Positions 40,383-50,586 of a stretch of DNA of 60,920 nucleotides are shown in pieces (position 1 is the stretch's first letter; each line of letters opens with the position of its first letter). The translations under genes and the position numbers were made by a program. The stretch spans positions 1 through 60,920 of the forward strand of contig NZ_BMAQ01000013.1 of NCBI RefSeq assembly GCF_015472005.1. The letters are read 5' to 3'. The DNA comes from Insulibacter thermoxylanivorax. GTDB lineage: Bacteria > Bacillota > Bacilli > Paenibacillales > DA-C8. The notes beneath the pieces are model-generated. The model was not told where the DNA came from. It did no database searches and was given only the letters and a program-made list of their open reading frames with translations.

Positions 40383-40482
40383 ATCCGGCAGTTGAATGGT
40401 GACGGGGATTTTTAAGTGCGAGATCAAAATATGATATAATCATGAACGACAAGTCAGATCTTATATGCTCAGAGGTGAAGCT

Positions 40483-41394
40483 ATGCAGGAGTGGGCTCGA
40501 CATCCTATATTCTGGTCCATCATGATCATCTTGTTAGGACTTACCGTCTTGACGCCGTTACAATTAATCACCGTTCATATCGCGATGGTACCGATCGTGA
40601 TGATCGCCGCTTTAGCGCCGAAACTTCCTATGGCGGCCGTATATATCGCTGCTCCTGCTATGCTCTTAATGCTTCTGTCGGGACCGGCTTGGCCGATCAC
40701 CGCGATCGTTATGGCCGTCATGTTCGTACCCGGCGCAGCAATGGGTTATATGTACAGGCGAGGTGCGAATGCGGTTGCATCGATCACCGCCGGCGTCGTC
40801 GGGATGATCGCCGTATTGCTGGCGATCCTTGTATCTCTGACTTTGGCAGGCATCAATATCCAAGCAGAGATTCGCAATATGATCATGGAACAGTTCCAAC
40901 TGTTTACCCAGATCACGGGCAATCCGCTGTTCTCGGAGGAGGCGCTTGATGCTGCCATTTCAGTTGCAGTGAGACTGCTGCCGCTGTATATTATGGTCAT
41001 CGCTTTCTATTATGCGGTGATCACGCATGTGATCGCCCGCAGGCTGCTCAATAAGCTGGGAGTTCCGGCGAAGGCGATGCCCCCAGTGCGCGAATGGCGT
41101 TTGCCTAAGTCGCTGGTATGGTATTATCTCGCTGTTTTAATCCTGGAACTGTTTACACCCGTGGAAAGCGGTTTTTATACCCTGCTTCTCAACGTCTATC
41201 CAATTTTATTGATTACATTTATGGTACAAGGGCTGGCCTTCTATTTTGCTTGGGCATATTACAAGGGGAGAAGCCGTGCGCTGCCGATTGCGGCGATCGT
41301 GTTATGCTTGTTGTTTCCGCCGGCGATGCAAATCACTAGCTTGGTGGGACTCATCGATACGGCATTTCCCATTCGCAAATTTGCCAATCGCTGA
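40483..41394 (+). CDS. DUF2232 membrane protein (YybS-like)
   Basis: A protein of about 303 residues with seven to eight membrane helices. The DUF2232 family lies immediately before gdpP in many Bacillales and resembles ECF-type transporter S components in topology; the role is unknown. GAGGTGAAGCT precedes the ATG at 40483, preferred over an in-frame ATG 18 bases earlier. Confidence 0.88.
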   Translation: MQEWARHPIFWSIMIILLGLTVLTPLQLITVHIAMVPIVMIAALAPKLPMAAVYIAAPAMLLMLLSGPAWPITAIVMAVMFVPGAAMGYMYRRGANAVASITAGVVGMIAVLLAILVSLTLAGINIQAEIRNMIMEQFQLFTQITGNPLFSEEALDAAISVAVRLLPLYIMVIAFYYAVITHVIARRLLNKLGVPAKAMPPVREWRLPKSLVWYYLAVLILELFTPVESGFYTLLLNVYPILLITFMVQGLAFYFAWAYYKGRSRALPIAAIVLCLLFPPAMQITSLVGLIDTAFPIRKFANR

Positions 41395-41445
41395 TTTCAT
41401 GCTGACTGGTCTTAGGTAACTACAAGTTTGGGAGCGATTCGACCC

Positions 41446-43407
41446 ATGCACAAATTTCTTATTACTAGATGGCATGGCCTCCATATGTGGCTCAGTCTGA
41501 TCGTCTTGATCGTCCTGGATATCGCGCTCATGCACTATGAGTGGATCCTCGGGATCATCGGATTCATACTGACCGGGGTCATCGTCTACTACACGATAAG
41601 AGCGGAAAAGGCGTTCCGTGAAGATCTCCGTGAATATATCATGACTTTATCCCATCGCGTGAAGCATGCGGGGAACGCTGTGATTCATGAGCTGCCGATC
41701 GGGATCATCCTGTACAGCGAAGATCAGATGATCGACTGGCACAATCCCTATGTGGCGAAGCTGTTCGGCAATGAGTCCATCATAGGGGATTCGCTTGCGG
41801 ATCGGTTCCCAGATGTTACGAACAGGAAAGACCAGGACGGTACCGTGCGGATCACGATAGGCGATCGGATCTATGAGGTGCTCATACGCGCAGAGGAAAG
41901 ACTGCTGTATATTCAGGATATGACCGATTATGCGGAACTGTCCGAGAGATACGAAGCAGAGAAAATCGCCATCGGTATCGTCGCTCTGGATAATCTGGAT
42001 GAGGTTACCCAGGGGATGGAAGATCAAGCGAAGGCGGTATTGGTGGCGGAAGTGACGAGCGAGATCAATGAGTGGGCGCACAATCATCAGATCTACTTGC
42101 GGCGCATGGCCACGGATAAATTCTTGATCGTGTTGAATCAGAAGACCCTGAAACAGCTGGAGCAGAACCGCTTCGAGATCATCGATGACGTGCGCGATCT
42201 GACCGCTGAGCATAAACTTCCGCTTACTCTGAGCATCGGAATCGCATCGGAATTTGACAGTTTGACAGAATTGGGACAGATGGCGCAGTCTAGTCTCGAT
42301 ATCGCCCTTGGGCGGGGCGGTGATCAGGTAGCTGTGCGGGCAGGACAGCGGTTGTCCTTCTACGGCGGCAGATCCAATGCCGTGGAGAAGCGCACGCGCG
42401 TAAGAGCCCGCGTGATTTCCCATGCGCTGCGGGATCTGATCCGGGAAAGTGATCACGTGCTCATCGCCGGTCATCGAACGCCCGATATGGATGCCATCGG
42501 TGCAGCCATTGGAGTTCTCAAAGCCGTTCGCATAAGCGGCAAACAAGGCTATATCCTGTTGGAAGAGATGAATCCGTCGATCAAACAGATCATGGCGGAG
42601 TTGGCGGAACACGAGCATATCTATGACAGCTTCATCACTCCTGATCATGCGCTGAACCTCGTTACTGAGGACAGCTTGATCGTGATCGTCGATACGCATA
42701 AGGCCTCGATGCTTGCTGAACCGCGTATCTTGAACCATACGAAACGCATCGTCGTCATCGACCACCATCGCCGGGGCGAGGAGTTTATCGATGAAGCGGT
42801 GCTGATCTATATCGAACCGTATGCTTCATCGACGAGTGAGCTGGTGACGGAGCTCCTGCAGTATTTCCATGAGCGCATGAAGCTGGACCCCATCGAAGCG
42901 GCAGCTTTGATGGCGGGCATCGTGGTCGATACGAAGAACTTCACGCTCAAGGCGGGTTCCCGCACCTTCGAAGCGGCTTCTTTCCTGCGCCGCAATGGTG
43001 CTGACCCGGCTATGACGCAGAATCTGCTCAAAGAAAGTTTAGAAGACTATATTCAAAAATCCGAGATCATCAAAAATGCCGAGGTCATCTATGACCATAT
43101 CGCCATCTCAGCTACGGATCCCGGCTATCGATGCACGCAGCTCGTCATTGCCCGGGCCGCGGATACGCTGCTGAATATGTCGGGGATCTATGCCTCGTTT
43201 GTGATCAGCGAGCTGCCGGACGGCCGTATCGGCATCAGTGCGCGCTCCTCGGGCAAGATCAACGTGCAGGTGATCATGGAACGCTTGGGCGGGGGCGGGC
43301 ATCTGACGAATGCGGCGGCACAGCTGGATGGCACCGTCGACGAAGTTAAGGAGCGGCTTATGCAAGTGCTGGCAGATATCGAAGCAGAGGAGGGGCTTTT
43401 CGAATGA
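41446..43407 (+). CDS. gdpP: Cyclic-di-AMP phosphodiesterase GdpP
   Basis: About 653 residues: two membrane helices (residues 10-55), a degenerate PAS domain that in homologs binds haem, a degenerate GGDEF domain near 170-300, and the DHH/DHHA1 phosphodiesterase ([31 protein letters not shown]). It hydrolyses c-di-AMP and so affects potassium, wall and beta-lactam tolerance. The ATG at 41446 with GGGAG ten bases upstream is preferred over a TTG that overlaps that SD. It overlaps rplI by four bases. Confidence 0.96.
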   Translation: MHKFLITRWHGLHMWLSLIVLIVLDIALMHYEWILGIIGFILTGVIVYYTIRAEKAFREDLREYIMTLSHRVKHAGNAVIHELPIGIILYSEDQMIDWHNPYVAKLFGNESIIGDSLADRFPDVTNRKDQDGTVRITIGDRIYEVLIRAEERLLYIQDMTDYAELSERYEAEKIAIGIVALDNLDEVTQGMEDQAKAVLVAEVTSEINEWAHNHQIYLRRMATDKFLIVLNQKTLKQLEQNRFEIIDDVRDLTAEHKLPLTLSIGIASEFDSLTELGQMAQSSLDIALGRGGDQVAVRAGQRLSFYGGRSNAVEKRTRVRARVISHALRDLIRESDHVLIAGHRTPDMDAIGAAIGVLKAVRISGKQGYILLEEMNPSIKQIMAELAEHEHIYDSFITPDHALNLVTEDSLIVIVDTHKASMLAEPRILNHTKRIVVIDHHRRGEEFIDEAVLIYIEPYASSTSELVTELLQYFHERMKLDPIEAAALMAGIVVDTKNFTLKAGSRTFEAASFLRRNGADPAMTQNLLKESLEDYIQKSEIIKNAEVIYDHIAISATDPGYRCTQLVIARAADTLLNMSGIYASFVISELPDGRIGISARSSGKINVQVIMERLGGGGHLTNAAAQLDGTVDEVKERLMQVLADIEAEEGLFE

Positions 43408-43844
43408 AGGTCATATTCTTAAAGGATGTTAAAGGACAAGGCAAGAAGGGCGAAGTGAAAGAAGTCTCTGAGGGATATGCGCGCAATTTTCTCATTCCGC
43501 GCGGTCTGGCAACCGTGGCCAATGAGAGCAATCTGAAGCAGCTGGATCAGTTGAACAAAGCTGAGCAGCGCCGCAAGGAGCAGGAGAAGGCCGAGGCGGA
43601 GCAGCTGGCCGGCAAGTTAAAGGACGTCACCTTGAAGTTCAAGGTCAAAGCGGGTGAAGGCGGCCGGTTGTTCGGGTCCGTAACCAACAAGCAGATCGCT
43701 GATGAACTGGGTAAGCAAGGTTACAAAATCGATCGCCGCAAGATTCTCTTGGATGATCCGATCCGTACTTTGGGTGTGACGAAGGTGGAGATCAGACTGC
43801 ATCCAGATGTTACGGCCGTGGTGAATGTTCAGGTGTCTGAATAG
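43404..43844 (+). CDS. rplI: 50S ribosomal protein L9
   Basis: A 146-residue protein with the N-terminal motif [20 protein letters not shown], a long central helix rich in Glu/Lys/Gln, and a C-terminal RNA-binding domain. The ATGA overlap with gdpP implies coupling. Confidence 0.98.
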   Translation: MKVIFLKDVKGQGKKGEVKEVSEGYARNFLIPRGLATVANESNLKQLDQLNKAEQRRKEQEKAEAEQLAGKLKDVTLKFKVKAGEGGRLFGSVTNKQIADELGKQGYKIDRRKILLDDPIRTLGVTKVEIRLHPDVTAVVNVQVSE

Positions 43845-43881
43845 TGATGAGTGAGTAGCATCTGCAAAGGGGAAGCGTAGG

Positions 43882-45243
43882 ATGAATGGGGAATTATTAG
43901 CCGGCCGCGTGCCGCCGCAGAATATCGAAGCGGAACAAGCGGTGCTGGGTGCGATCTTACTCGACGGTGAAGCGCTGACCGTGGCGCAGGAACGAATCCG
44001 AGCAGAGGATTTCTATCGGACGGCCCACCAGCGGATCTTCGAAGCGATGGAAGAGTTGACGGAAGAGAACGAACCCGTCGATCTCGTCACGCTGACCGCG
44101 CGGCTGCAGGATAAACAGCTGTTGGAGGAGGTCGGCGGGGTCAGCTACTTGAGCGAGCTTGCCAATGCGGTGCCGACTGCGGCGAACGTGGATTACTATG
44201 CCGCGATCATCGAGGAGAAAGCGATGCTCCGCAGACTGATTCGCGAAGCCACGGAGATCATCACGCACGGCTACTCGGGAACCGAGGATGTTACAGAACT
44301 GCTGAGTGAGGCGGAACGCCGCATCCTCGACATCTCGAATCGCAAGCATACCGGGTTTATCCCGATTAAGGATGCGCTGATGGAAGTGTTTGAACGCATC
44401 GAATATCTCCATTCGAATCACGGCGGTACGACCGGCGTGCCTTCGGGTTTCATCGATCTCGATAAGATGACCTCCGGCTTCCAGAAGAGCGACCTCATCA
44501 TCGTCGCTGCCCGTCCGTCCGTTGGGAAGACGGCCTTCGCTTTGAATATCGCGCAGAATGTCGGCGTTCGCGCGAAGGAGACGGTCGCGATCTTCAGCCT
44601 CGAGATGTCGGCAGCGCAGCTGGTGCAGCGGATGATCTGCGCTGAAGCGAATGTCGATGCGGGGCGCATGCGCACCGGTTACTTGGAGCCTGAGGACTGG
44701 GAGAAAGTGACGATGGCGATCAGTGCCATGGCGGAAGCGCCGATCTTCATCGATGATTCGGCGACGCTGACGGTGGCGGATATTCGCGCAAAGTGCCGGA
44801 GGTTGAAGAAGGAACACGGCTTGGGTCTCGTCGTCATCGATTACCTGCAGTTGATTCAAGGCCGCGGCAGAGGAGCCGAGAACCGGCAGCAGGAAGTTTC
44901 CGAGATCTCGCGGACGCTGAAGCAGATCGCTCGTGAGCTGGAGGTGCCGGTGATCGCTCTCTCGCAGCTGAGCCGGAGCGTTGAGCAGCGGCAGGACAAG
45001 CGTCCGATGATGTCCGACCTAAGGGAATCCGGTTCGATCGAGCAGGATGCGGATATCGTGGCGTTCCTCTATCGCGATGACTATTACAATCAAGATTCAG
45101 ATCGACAGAATATCATCGAGATCATCATCGCCAAGCAGCGTAATGGTCCGGTAGGCACTGTTGAACTTGCTTTCCTAAAGAACTTCAATAAGTTCGTCAA
45201 TCTCGATCGTTCCCACCAAGATGCCGCAGCTGCGGGGATGTAA
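43882..45243 (+). CDS. dnaB: Replicative DNA helicase DnaB (DnaC in B. subtilis)
   Basis: A 453-residue hexameric helicase. N-terminal primase-interacting domain (PPQNIEAEQAVLGAILLDG), then RecA-like motor with Walker A ARPSVGKTAFALN, Walker B LVVIDYLQLI and the arginine-rich SDLRESGSIEQDAD. No intein is present. It ends the rpsR-to-dnaB group at a strong terminator. Confidence 0.98.
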   Translation: MNGELLAGRVPPQNIEAEQAVLGAILLDGEALTVAQERIRAEDFYRTAHQRIFEAMEELTEENEPVDLVTLTARLQDKQLLEEVGGVSYLSELANAVPTAANVDYYAAIIEEKAMLRRLIREATEIITHGYSGTEDVTELLSEAERRILDISNRKHTGFIPIKDALMEVFERIEYLHSNHGGTTGVPSGFIDLDKMTSGFQKSDLIIVAARPSVGKTAFALNIAQNVGVRAKETVAIFSLEMSAAQLVQRMICAEANVDAGRMRTGYLEPEDWEKVTMAISAMAEAPIFIDDSATLTVADIRAKCRRLKKEHGLGLVVIDYLQLIQGRGRGAENRQQEVSEISRTLKQIARELEVPVIALSQLSRSVEQRQDKRPMMSDLRESGSIEQDADIVAFLYRDDYYNQDSDRQNIIEIIIAKQRNGPVGTVELAFLKNFNKFVNLDRSHQDAAAAGM

Positions 45244-45310
45244 GTCGAGGGCATGCGGATGACGGGATGACGGTCAGACTACTGTGATCATGAATCGCTG
45301 CAGCAGAAGC

Positions 45311-45366
45311 GAACTGCACCCCATGGGTTAGATCGGCAGAACCCATGGGGTGCAGTTCTTTGATTT
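45311..45366 (+). terminator. dnaB terminator
   Basis: A perfect 19-base stem (45311-45329 with 45340-45358), ten-base loop, followed by TTGATTT. Confidence 0.9.
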
Positions 45367-45471
45367 GATAAAAATAGTCCGTAAGGGGTTATGAATATCC
45401 CAACCTGGAAATAATGAGTAATGCTGCTTAGCTTATCAATAATCGATGTGATTCAACAAGGTGGGGTATCA

Positions 45472-46140
45472 TTGGTACGAAAATGGAGCCGCTGGTTGGT
45501 TCGCAATCTGATCACCGCAGTGTTTGTGAGCTTTCTTACGGTGATTGTAACGATGAATATGATCGAGATCTATATGAATCGTCTGCTGGATCGGGCCGCT
45601 GTTCTTGAAGAGAAGCGCGTGGAGCTGGATGAATTGTTAGCCCATCTCAGCGGCATCTCAGCGGCCAAACATAGGCAAGGGGATCTGACGCTGTGGGAGC
45701 GTATTACACAGGATGATGGAGAGACGGCTGCAGAGCTAAACGATGTTTCGGTAGAGGATGGCAGAGAGGGTGCGGATGCGAATTCCGGAGATGAGGTTTC
45801 GAGCACGGGGGATCCCGGGGAGTTCGAAGAGCAGGATCTTGCGGATGCGATTCCGGTATTCGGCTATCTGGATCTCTATGAGGACGCGGCAGGCGATGAA
45901 CTGGTCATGTCCGCGGAAGAATTCGTGATGAAACAAGAGAACATGTCAGAGGAGGACAAGCTGGCGGTCTTCTCGATCCTGTTCAGCAAGGTTCCGCAGC
46001 ATGAATTCCAGCAAATGTCTTATTATCTGGAAGATGGGCTGACTGCAGGTGAAATAAAGGAGATTTATAAGATATTTGACAGGTATTTGTCAGAGGAAGA
46101 GATACGAGAATTGGCCAACATCCTCCAAAAATATGAATAA
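45472..46140 (+). CDS. Unknown single-pass membrane protein
   Basis: About 222 residues. The TTG at 45472 follows AAGGTGG at good spacing and gives MVRKWSRWLVRNLITAVF; the longer frame has no SD. One membrane helix (residues 12-32) is followed by a coiled coil, an acidic linker of about 70 residues, and a helical C-terminal domain (SEEDKLAVFSILFSKVP and SEEEIRELANILQKYE). I do not recognise the family. It precedes the M23 hydrolase on the same strand. Confidence 0.7.
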   Translation: MVRKWSRWLVRNLITAVFVSFLTVIVTMNMIEIYMNRLLDRAAVLEEKRVELDELLAHLSGISAAKHRQGDLTLWERITQDDGETAAELNDVSVEDGREGADANSGDEVSSTGDPGEFEEQDLADAIPVFGYLDLYEDAAGDELVMSAEEFVMKQENMSEEDKLAVFSILFSKVPQHEFQQMSYYLEDGLTAGEIKEIYKIFDRYLSEEEIRELANILQKYE

Positions 46141-46280
46141 TTCATGATTGTTTCTCCAATGTAAGCGTTTAACCGTTGAAACTTTTCTATAAGCTGTGGT
46201 AAAGTATAATGCAGATGAAATTCGGGCTTCGTCCGACGAGGAGAAAGGTTTCAATTTAAACTGTTTGCGGGGAGACGGGC

Positions 46281-47765
46281 ATGAATAATCTATGGGGAAA
46301 GATCCGGAACCACGCTTTGACCGCCAAGCTTAACTCCGCGGTAACCAGCGTTGTATCTGGACTCAATCGGCATAAGATGCCAATCATTAAAGGTGTCGCC
46401 GCAGCTGCCTTGATCGGCGGGCTGACGGTGGCAGGACATGAATATGTGAAGGCGAATACGAACGAGATCTATCATGTCTATTTTGCAGATGAACATATCG
46501 GAACGGTAAGTGATCCAGAAGTTGTAGAGGAATATGTCATAGAGAAGACGCGGGAGATCGTCGCTGCGAATCCTCACGCACATATGGTTGTGAACTCCGA
46601 CGAGATCTCTTTCCAGAAGGAGAAGAAGTACAAAGGCGAGACCGATGATGAAGCAGCTCTAACGCAGCTGGCAGGGAAACTCACGGCCACGGCGATTGGC
46701 GTAGAACTCATCATCGACGGCAAAGTCTATGCAATAGTCAAGGATCAGGAGACGGTGGACCAGATCCTTGCTCAAGTGGCGAACAAGTACATACCGGAAA
46801 CCGAGCAGCAACGCTCCGGTGACGTGCAGATCTTATCCGTACATAACGAAGAAGAAGAACAAGCTGAGTTAATGTCGATCGATTTCGTCGAAGAAGTGGC
46901 TACGAAGACGGTAGAGACGGATCCAGAAGCGATCGAATCCATAGAATCTGTGCTTGAGAGAATCGAGACCGGCGGTGTGAAGCCGACGAAGTATATCGTC
47001 AAAGAAGGTGACACGATCCTCGGCATAGCACGCAAGTTCGGTCTTACGGCACAGCAGATCTACGATCGCAATCCGTGGATCGTGGATGATTTCTTGCAAA
47101 TCGGCGACGAGCTGGATCTGACGGTGCTGCAGCCGGATCTTACGGTGCGCACCGAGGAACAAGTGGTAGAAGAGGTACCGATCCGCTACGAGACGGAATA
47201 TATCGAAGACCCGAATCTGCGCAAGGGCAGAACGGTAGTCGTTACGCCCGGCGTGGACGGTTTGAAGAAGGTCACTTATCTCGTCACGAAGATTAACGGC
47301 GAGATGATCAAGGAAGAACTGATGCATGAGGAAGTGCTGCAAGAACCGGTGAAGGCCGTGGTCAAACGCGGTACGCTTGTGGTCAAGGGCGTGGGCACCG
47401 GAAACTTCTCGTGGCCGGTATCGAATGCGAAGATTACGAGTAAGTATGGTCCGCGTTGGGGCAGAACTCACCGCGGCATCGACATCGTGTCGAAGAATCG
47501 CGATATCAAGGCTGCGGACAGCGGCAAGGTGATCTTCGCGGGCACGGAGAGCAGCTATGGCAAAGTCGTGAAGATCGATCATGGCAACGGTTATGTCACG
47601 GTGTATGCACACCTCAGCTCGATCAATGTGAAGAAGGGCGAGGCCGTGCAGAAGGGGGACAAGATCGGTGTGATGGGCAACACCGGTAACTCCACAGGGG
47701 TCCACCTGCATTTTGAGATCATCAAGAATGGCAAGCATCAGAATCCGTTAAGCTATCTGAACTAA
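46281..47765 (+). CDS. M23 peptidase with LysM and G5 domains
   Basis: A 494-residue cell-wall enzyme. One N-terminal membrane segment (residues 36-55), a long helical/beta region, a LysM at about 237-282 (KYIVKEGDTILGIARKFGL), a G5 domain at about 285-365, and a C-terminal M23 LytM domain with HRGIDIVS and VHLHFEI holding the zinc ligands. It should cleave peptidoglycan cross-bridges or stems. It lies directly upstream of walRK, whose regulon is wall hydrolases, but I see no clear WalR box. Confidence 0.92.
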   Translation: MNNLWGKIRNHALTAKLNSAVTSVVSGLNRHKMPIIKGVAAAALIGGLTVAGHEYVKANTNEIYHVYFADEHIGTVSDPEVVEEYVIEKTREIVAANPHAHMVVNSDEISFQKEKKYKGETDDEAALTQLAGKLTATAIGVELIIDGKVYAIVKDQETVDQILAQVANKYIPETEQQRSGDVQILSVHNEEEEQAELMSIDFVEEVATKTVETDPEAIESIESVLERIETGGVKPTKYIVKEGDTILGIARKFGLTAQQIYDRNPWIVDDFLQIGDELDLTVLQPDLTVRTEEQVVEEVPIRYETEYIEDPNLRKGRTVVVTPGVDGLKKVTYLVTKINGEMIKEELMHEEVLQEPVKAVVKRGTLVVKGVGTGNFSWPVSNAKITSKYGPRWGRTHRGIDIVSKNRDIKAADSGKVIFAGTESSYGKVVKIDHGNGYVTVYAHLSSINVKKGEAVQKGDKIGVMGNTGNSTGVHLHFEIIKNGKHQNPLSYLN

Positions 47766-47855
47766 CGATTGGAATTCAACAGAACTTGGTAGAAGGAATT
47801 TTCTCAGAAGGGATTTATCTATAGATTACTTATAGAGTTAGTTGGAAATAGGAGA

Positions 47856-47911
47856 AGAGACTCATCCTCTTAGGGCATCGAGTTAGGTGCCGGGAGGAGG
47901 GTCTCTTTTTT
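47856..47911 (+). terminator. Terminator before walR
   Basis: AGAGAC with GTCTCT at the base and further pairing inside, followed by a T run. The rest of the 269-base gap shows no gene. Confidence 0.7.
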
Positions 47912-48034
47912 GATATGTAATTTCACCCGCAGGCAGAATGACCAGGTGTTTTATGATAATATGAAAGAAATGAAACTTCTTGGAGCATGGTCGATTAATT
48001 ATTAGATATAAAGATTAGGGCAGGTGTTATAAGG

Positions 48035-48757
48035 GTGGTCTCTCTGGGGCGTATATTAGTGGTCGATGACGAGAAGCCAATCGCAGATATACTGAAATTT
48101 AACCTTGAGAAAGAAGGCTATGAAGTAATCTGTGCCTTCGACGGCGATACGGCGGTTCAGCTGGCTTACTCGGAAGAGCCGGATCTGATCCTGCTGGACT
48201 TGATGTTGCCCGTTAAGGACGGGATGGATGTATGCCGAGAAGTACGTATGCAGTCCAATATTCCGATCATCATGTTGACAGCTAAGGATACGGAACTGGA
48301 TAAGGTGCTGGGGCTCGAACTCGGAGCGGATGATTATGTGACGAAACCGTTCAGTACGAGGGAGCTGTTGGCCCGGGTGAAGGCCCATCTCAGACGTCTG
48401 AACAAGGTGCGGGAATCTGCGGCGGCTGTTGAGCCCAAGAGCAACCAGCTGAGGGTACATGAATTGACCGTAGATGTGGACACCTATATCGTTTACAAGA
48501 ACGGTACAGAGTTGGATCTTACGCATCGGGAATTCGAGCTCTTGGTCTACCTTGTTCGCAACAAAGGGCGTGTCATGACGCGGGAGCATCTGCTGCAAGC
48601 CGTATGGGGGTATGAATATTTCGGCGATGTGCGGACCGTCGATGTGACGATCCGGCGCTTGCGTGAGAAAATCGAAGATGATCCGGGCAAGCCGGAATAT
48701 ATCATCACGCGCCGCGGTTTGGGTTATATGCTGCGGAATCCGAAAGCCGGTGGCTGA
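48035..48757 (+). CDS. walR: Response regulator WalR (YycF)
   Basis: A 240-residue OmpR-type regulator. Receiver: phospho-acceptor Asp55 in LILLDLMLP, acidic pair DD near 11, LTAKD and KPF. The winged-helix DNA-binding domain ends in TRRGLGYML. WalR is the essential regulator of wall metabolism. The GTG start has AGGTG upstream. Its stop overlaps the walK start. Confidence 0.97.
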   Translation: MVSLGRILVVDDEKPIADILKFNLEKEGYEVICAFDGDTAVQLAYSEEPDLILLDLMLPVKDGMDVCREVRMQSNIPIIMLTAKDTELDKVLGLELGADDYVTKPFSTRELLARVKAHLRRLNKVRESAAAVEPKSNQLRVHELTVDVDTYIVYKNGTELDLTHREFELLVYLVRNKGRVMTREHLLQAVWGYEYFGDVRTVDVTIRRLREKIEDDPGKPEYIITRRGLGYMLRNPKAGG

Positions 48758-50586
48758 TGATGCGCAGGACGAGTTTTTTTCATACCATTCAATTTAAAGT
48801 CATCATCATCTTCGTGCTGTTGATCCTGTTCGCGATGCAGCTGATCGGAGTCTATTTCTTGCGCACACTGGAAAATTCTTTCATAAACAATTTCTCTGAA
48901 TCCCTGCGCAACCAGGCTGCGATCCTTGCGAACTATGTACAGCCCTATCTGGCTCCCGGCAACGAGGGACAGAACGAACAGCAGATCTATCAGGAACTGG
49001 ACGCGATTATTAACAATTTGAACACGATCAGCGGTGCGGAGATTCAGGTGATCGATTCCACAGGGGTTGTGGTCAGCGCTTCCTCCCAGCTGCCGCGCTC
49101 GATTATCGGGCAGCGCAATTCGCAGACGGAAGTGACGAGGGCGCTGCAAGGCATCCGCATGAATGAGAAGGAGATCATCGACTCGAACGGGATCAGGAAG
49201 AAGACGATCGCCATACGCGTCGGTGAAGGCGGACAGGTCTATGGGGCTGTCTACATGGTGGCATCGATGGAGGAACAGTTTGAGACGATTAATAATATCA
49301 TCGGTTTCTTCATGTACGGGACGTTCTTCGCCTTGGGAATGACGGTGCTGCTCAGCATCATCCTGTCCAACACGATCACCAAGCCGATCAAGGAGATCAC
49401 GAAGCAGGCGACGGAGATGGCCGAGGGGAACTTCAGCCGCAGCGTTGCTGTGAAGAGCAGCGATGAGATCGGTCAACTGGGCGAAGCTTTTAACTATATG
49501 AGCAAGCGCCTGCGAGAAGCGCTGGCCTCGAATGAAGAGGAGAAGAAGCGCCTGGCTTCGATCCTCTCCAATATGAGCGATGGTGTGATCGCTACGGATG
49601 ATGCGGGCCGCGTGATCGTAATGAATCGGCGGGCGGAACAGATCCTCGATCTGACGGCGGATGAAGCGATGGGCAAGCCGATCAGTGAAGTGCTGGGGGT
49701 CACACTGGAAGAAACATTGGAATACACCTTGGGGCAGGATGTCAGCGTCTTACTGCACAGGGAGAAACGCGATGAAGAGATCGTAAATGTGCGCGTGAAC
49801 TTCACAGCGATCCGCCGGGATGAAGAGGTTACGGGGATCATCGCTGTGCTGCACGATGTCACCGAGGAGGAGAAGATGGAGAACTCCCGCCGCGAATTCG
49901 TCGCGAATGTATCCCATGAACTTCGCACGCCGCTTACCACGATTAAGAGTTATCTGGAAGCTCTGGAGGACGGGGCGCTGGAAGATCCGGAACTTGCGAG
50001 ACGGTTCATCGGTGTGACGCGCACCGAGTCCGAGCGGATGATCCGGTTAGTGAATGACCTCTTGCATCTGTCGAGATTTGATTCCCATCAGGCGACGATG
50101 TTCAAAGAACCTGTCGAGATCCAAGAGATGTTGGAGGAGGTCATCGATCGCTTCTCCTTCCAACTGCAGCAGCGGGATATTCGAATCAACCTGAATATCG
50201 AACCGGGTATGCCATTAGTATCCTGCGATCCGGATCAGATCGATCAGGTGTTGGACAACTTGATCTCCAATGCGATCAAGTTCTCCTATGAAGGAGGTCT
50301 GATCGAGGTGACCGCTCGTCAATTGGATCAAGAGTTTGTCCAAATATCGGTGAAAGACTCGGGAATTGGGATCCCGCAGCGGCATCTGGAGCGGATCTTC
50401 GAGCGTTTCTACCGGGTGGACAAAGCCCGTTCACGCAACATGGGCGGAACGGGACTTGGATTGTCTATTGCCCGGGAAATAGTCAAAGCCCATGGCGGAA
50501 CGATCCATCTGGATTCAGAGATGAATAAGGGAACAACAGTGGTCTTCACCCTGCCTCTGCATCGAGAGGAGGGAGCAGCGGTATGA
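48757..50586 (+). CDS. walK: Sensor histidine kinase WalK (YycG)
   Basis: A 609-residue kinase: TM1 about 14-34, extracellular PAS-like domain, TM2 about 182-204, HAMP, cytoplasmic PAS (260-370), HisKA with His387 in FVANVSHELRTPL, and HATPase with DSGIGIPQRH and GGTGLGLSIA. It phosphorylates WalR. The ATG overlaps the walR stop; an ATG three bases later is also possible. It overlaps walH by four bases. Confidence 0.97.
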   Translation: MMRRTSFFHTIQFKVIIIFVLLILFAMQLIGVYFLRTLENSFINNFSESLRNQAAILANYVQPYLAPGNEGQNEQQIYQELDAIINNLNTISGAEIQVIDSTGVVVSASSQLPRSIIGQRNSQTEVTRALQGIRMNEKEIIDSNGIRKKTIAIRVGEGGQVYGAVYMVASMEEQFETINNIIGFFMYGTFFALGMTVLLSIILSNTITKPIKEITKQATEMAEGNFSRSVAVKSSDEIGQLGEAFNYMSKRLREALASNEEEKKRLASILSNMSDGVIATDDAGRVIVMNRRAEQILDLTADEAMGKPISEVLGVTLEETLEYTLGQDVSVLLHREKRDEEIVNVRVNFTAIRRDEEVTGIIAVLHDVTEEEKMENSRREFVANVSHELRTPLTTIKSYLEALEDGALEDPELARRFIGVTRTESERMIRLVNDLLHLSRFDSHQATMFKEPVEIQEMLEEVIDRFSFQLQQRDIRINLNIEPGMPLVSCDPDQIDQVLDNLISNAIKFSYEGGLIEVTARQLDQEFVQISVKDSGIGIPQRHLERIFERFYRVDKARSRNMGGTGLGLSIAREIVKAHGGTIHLDSEMNKGTTVVFTLPLHREEGAAV

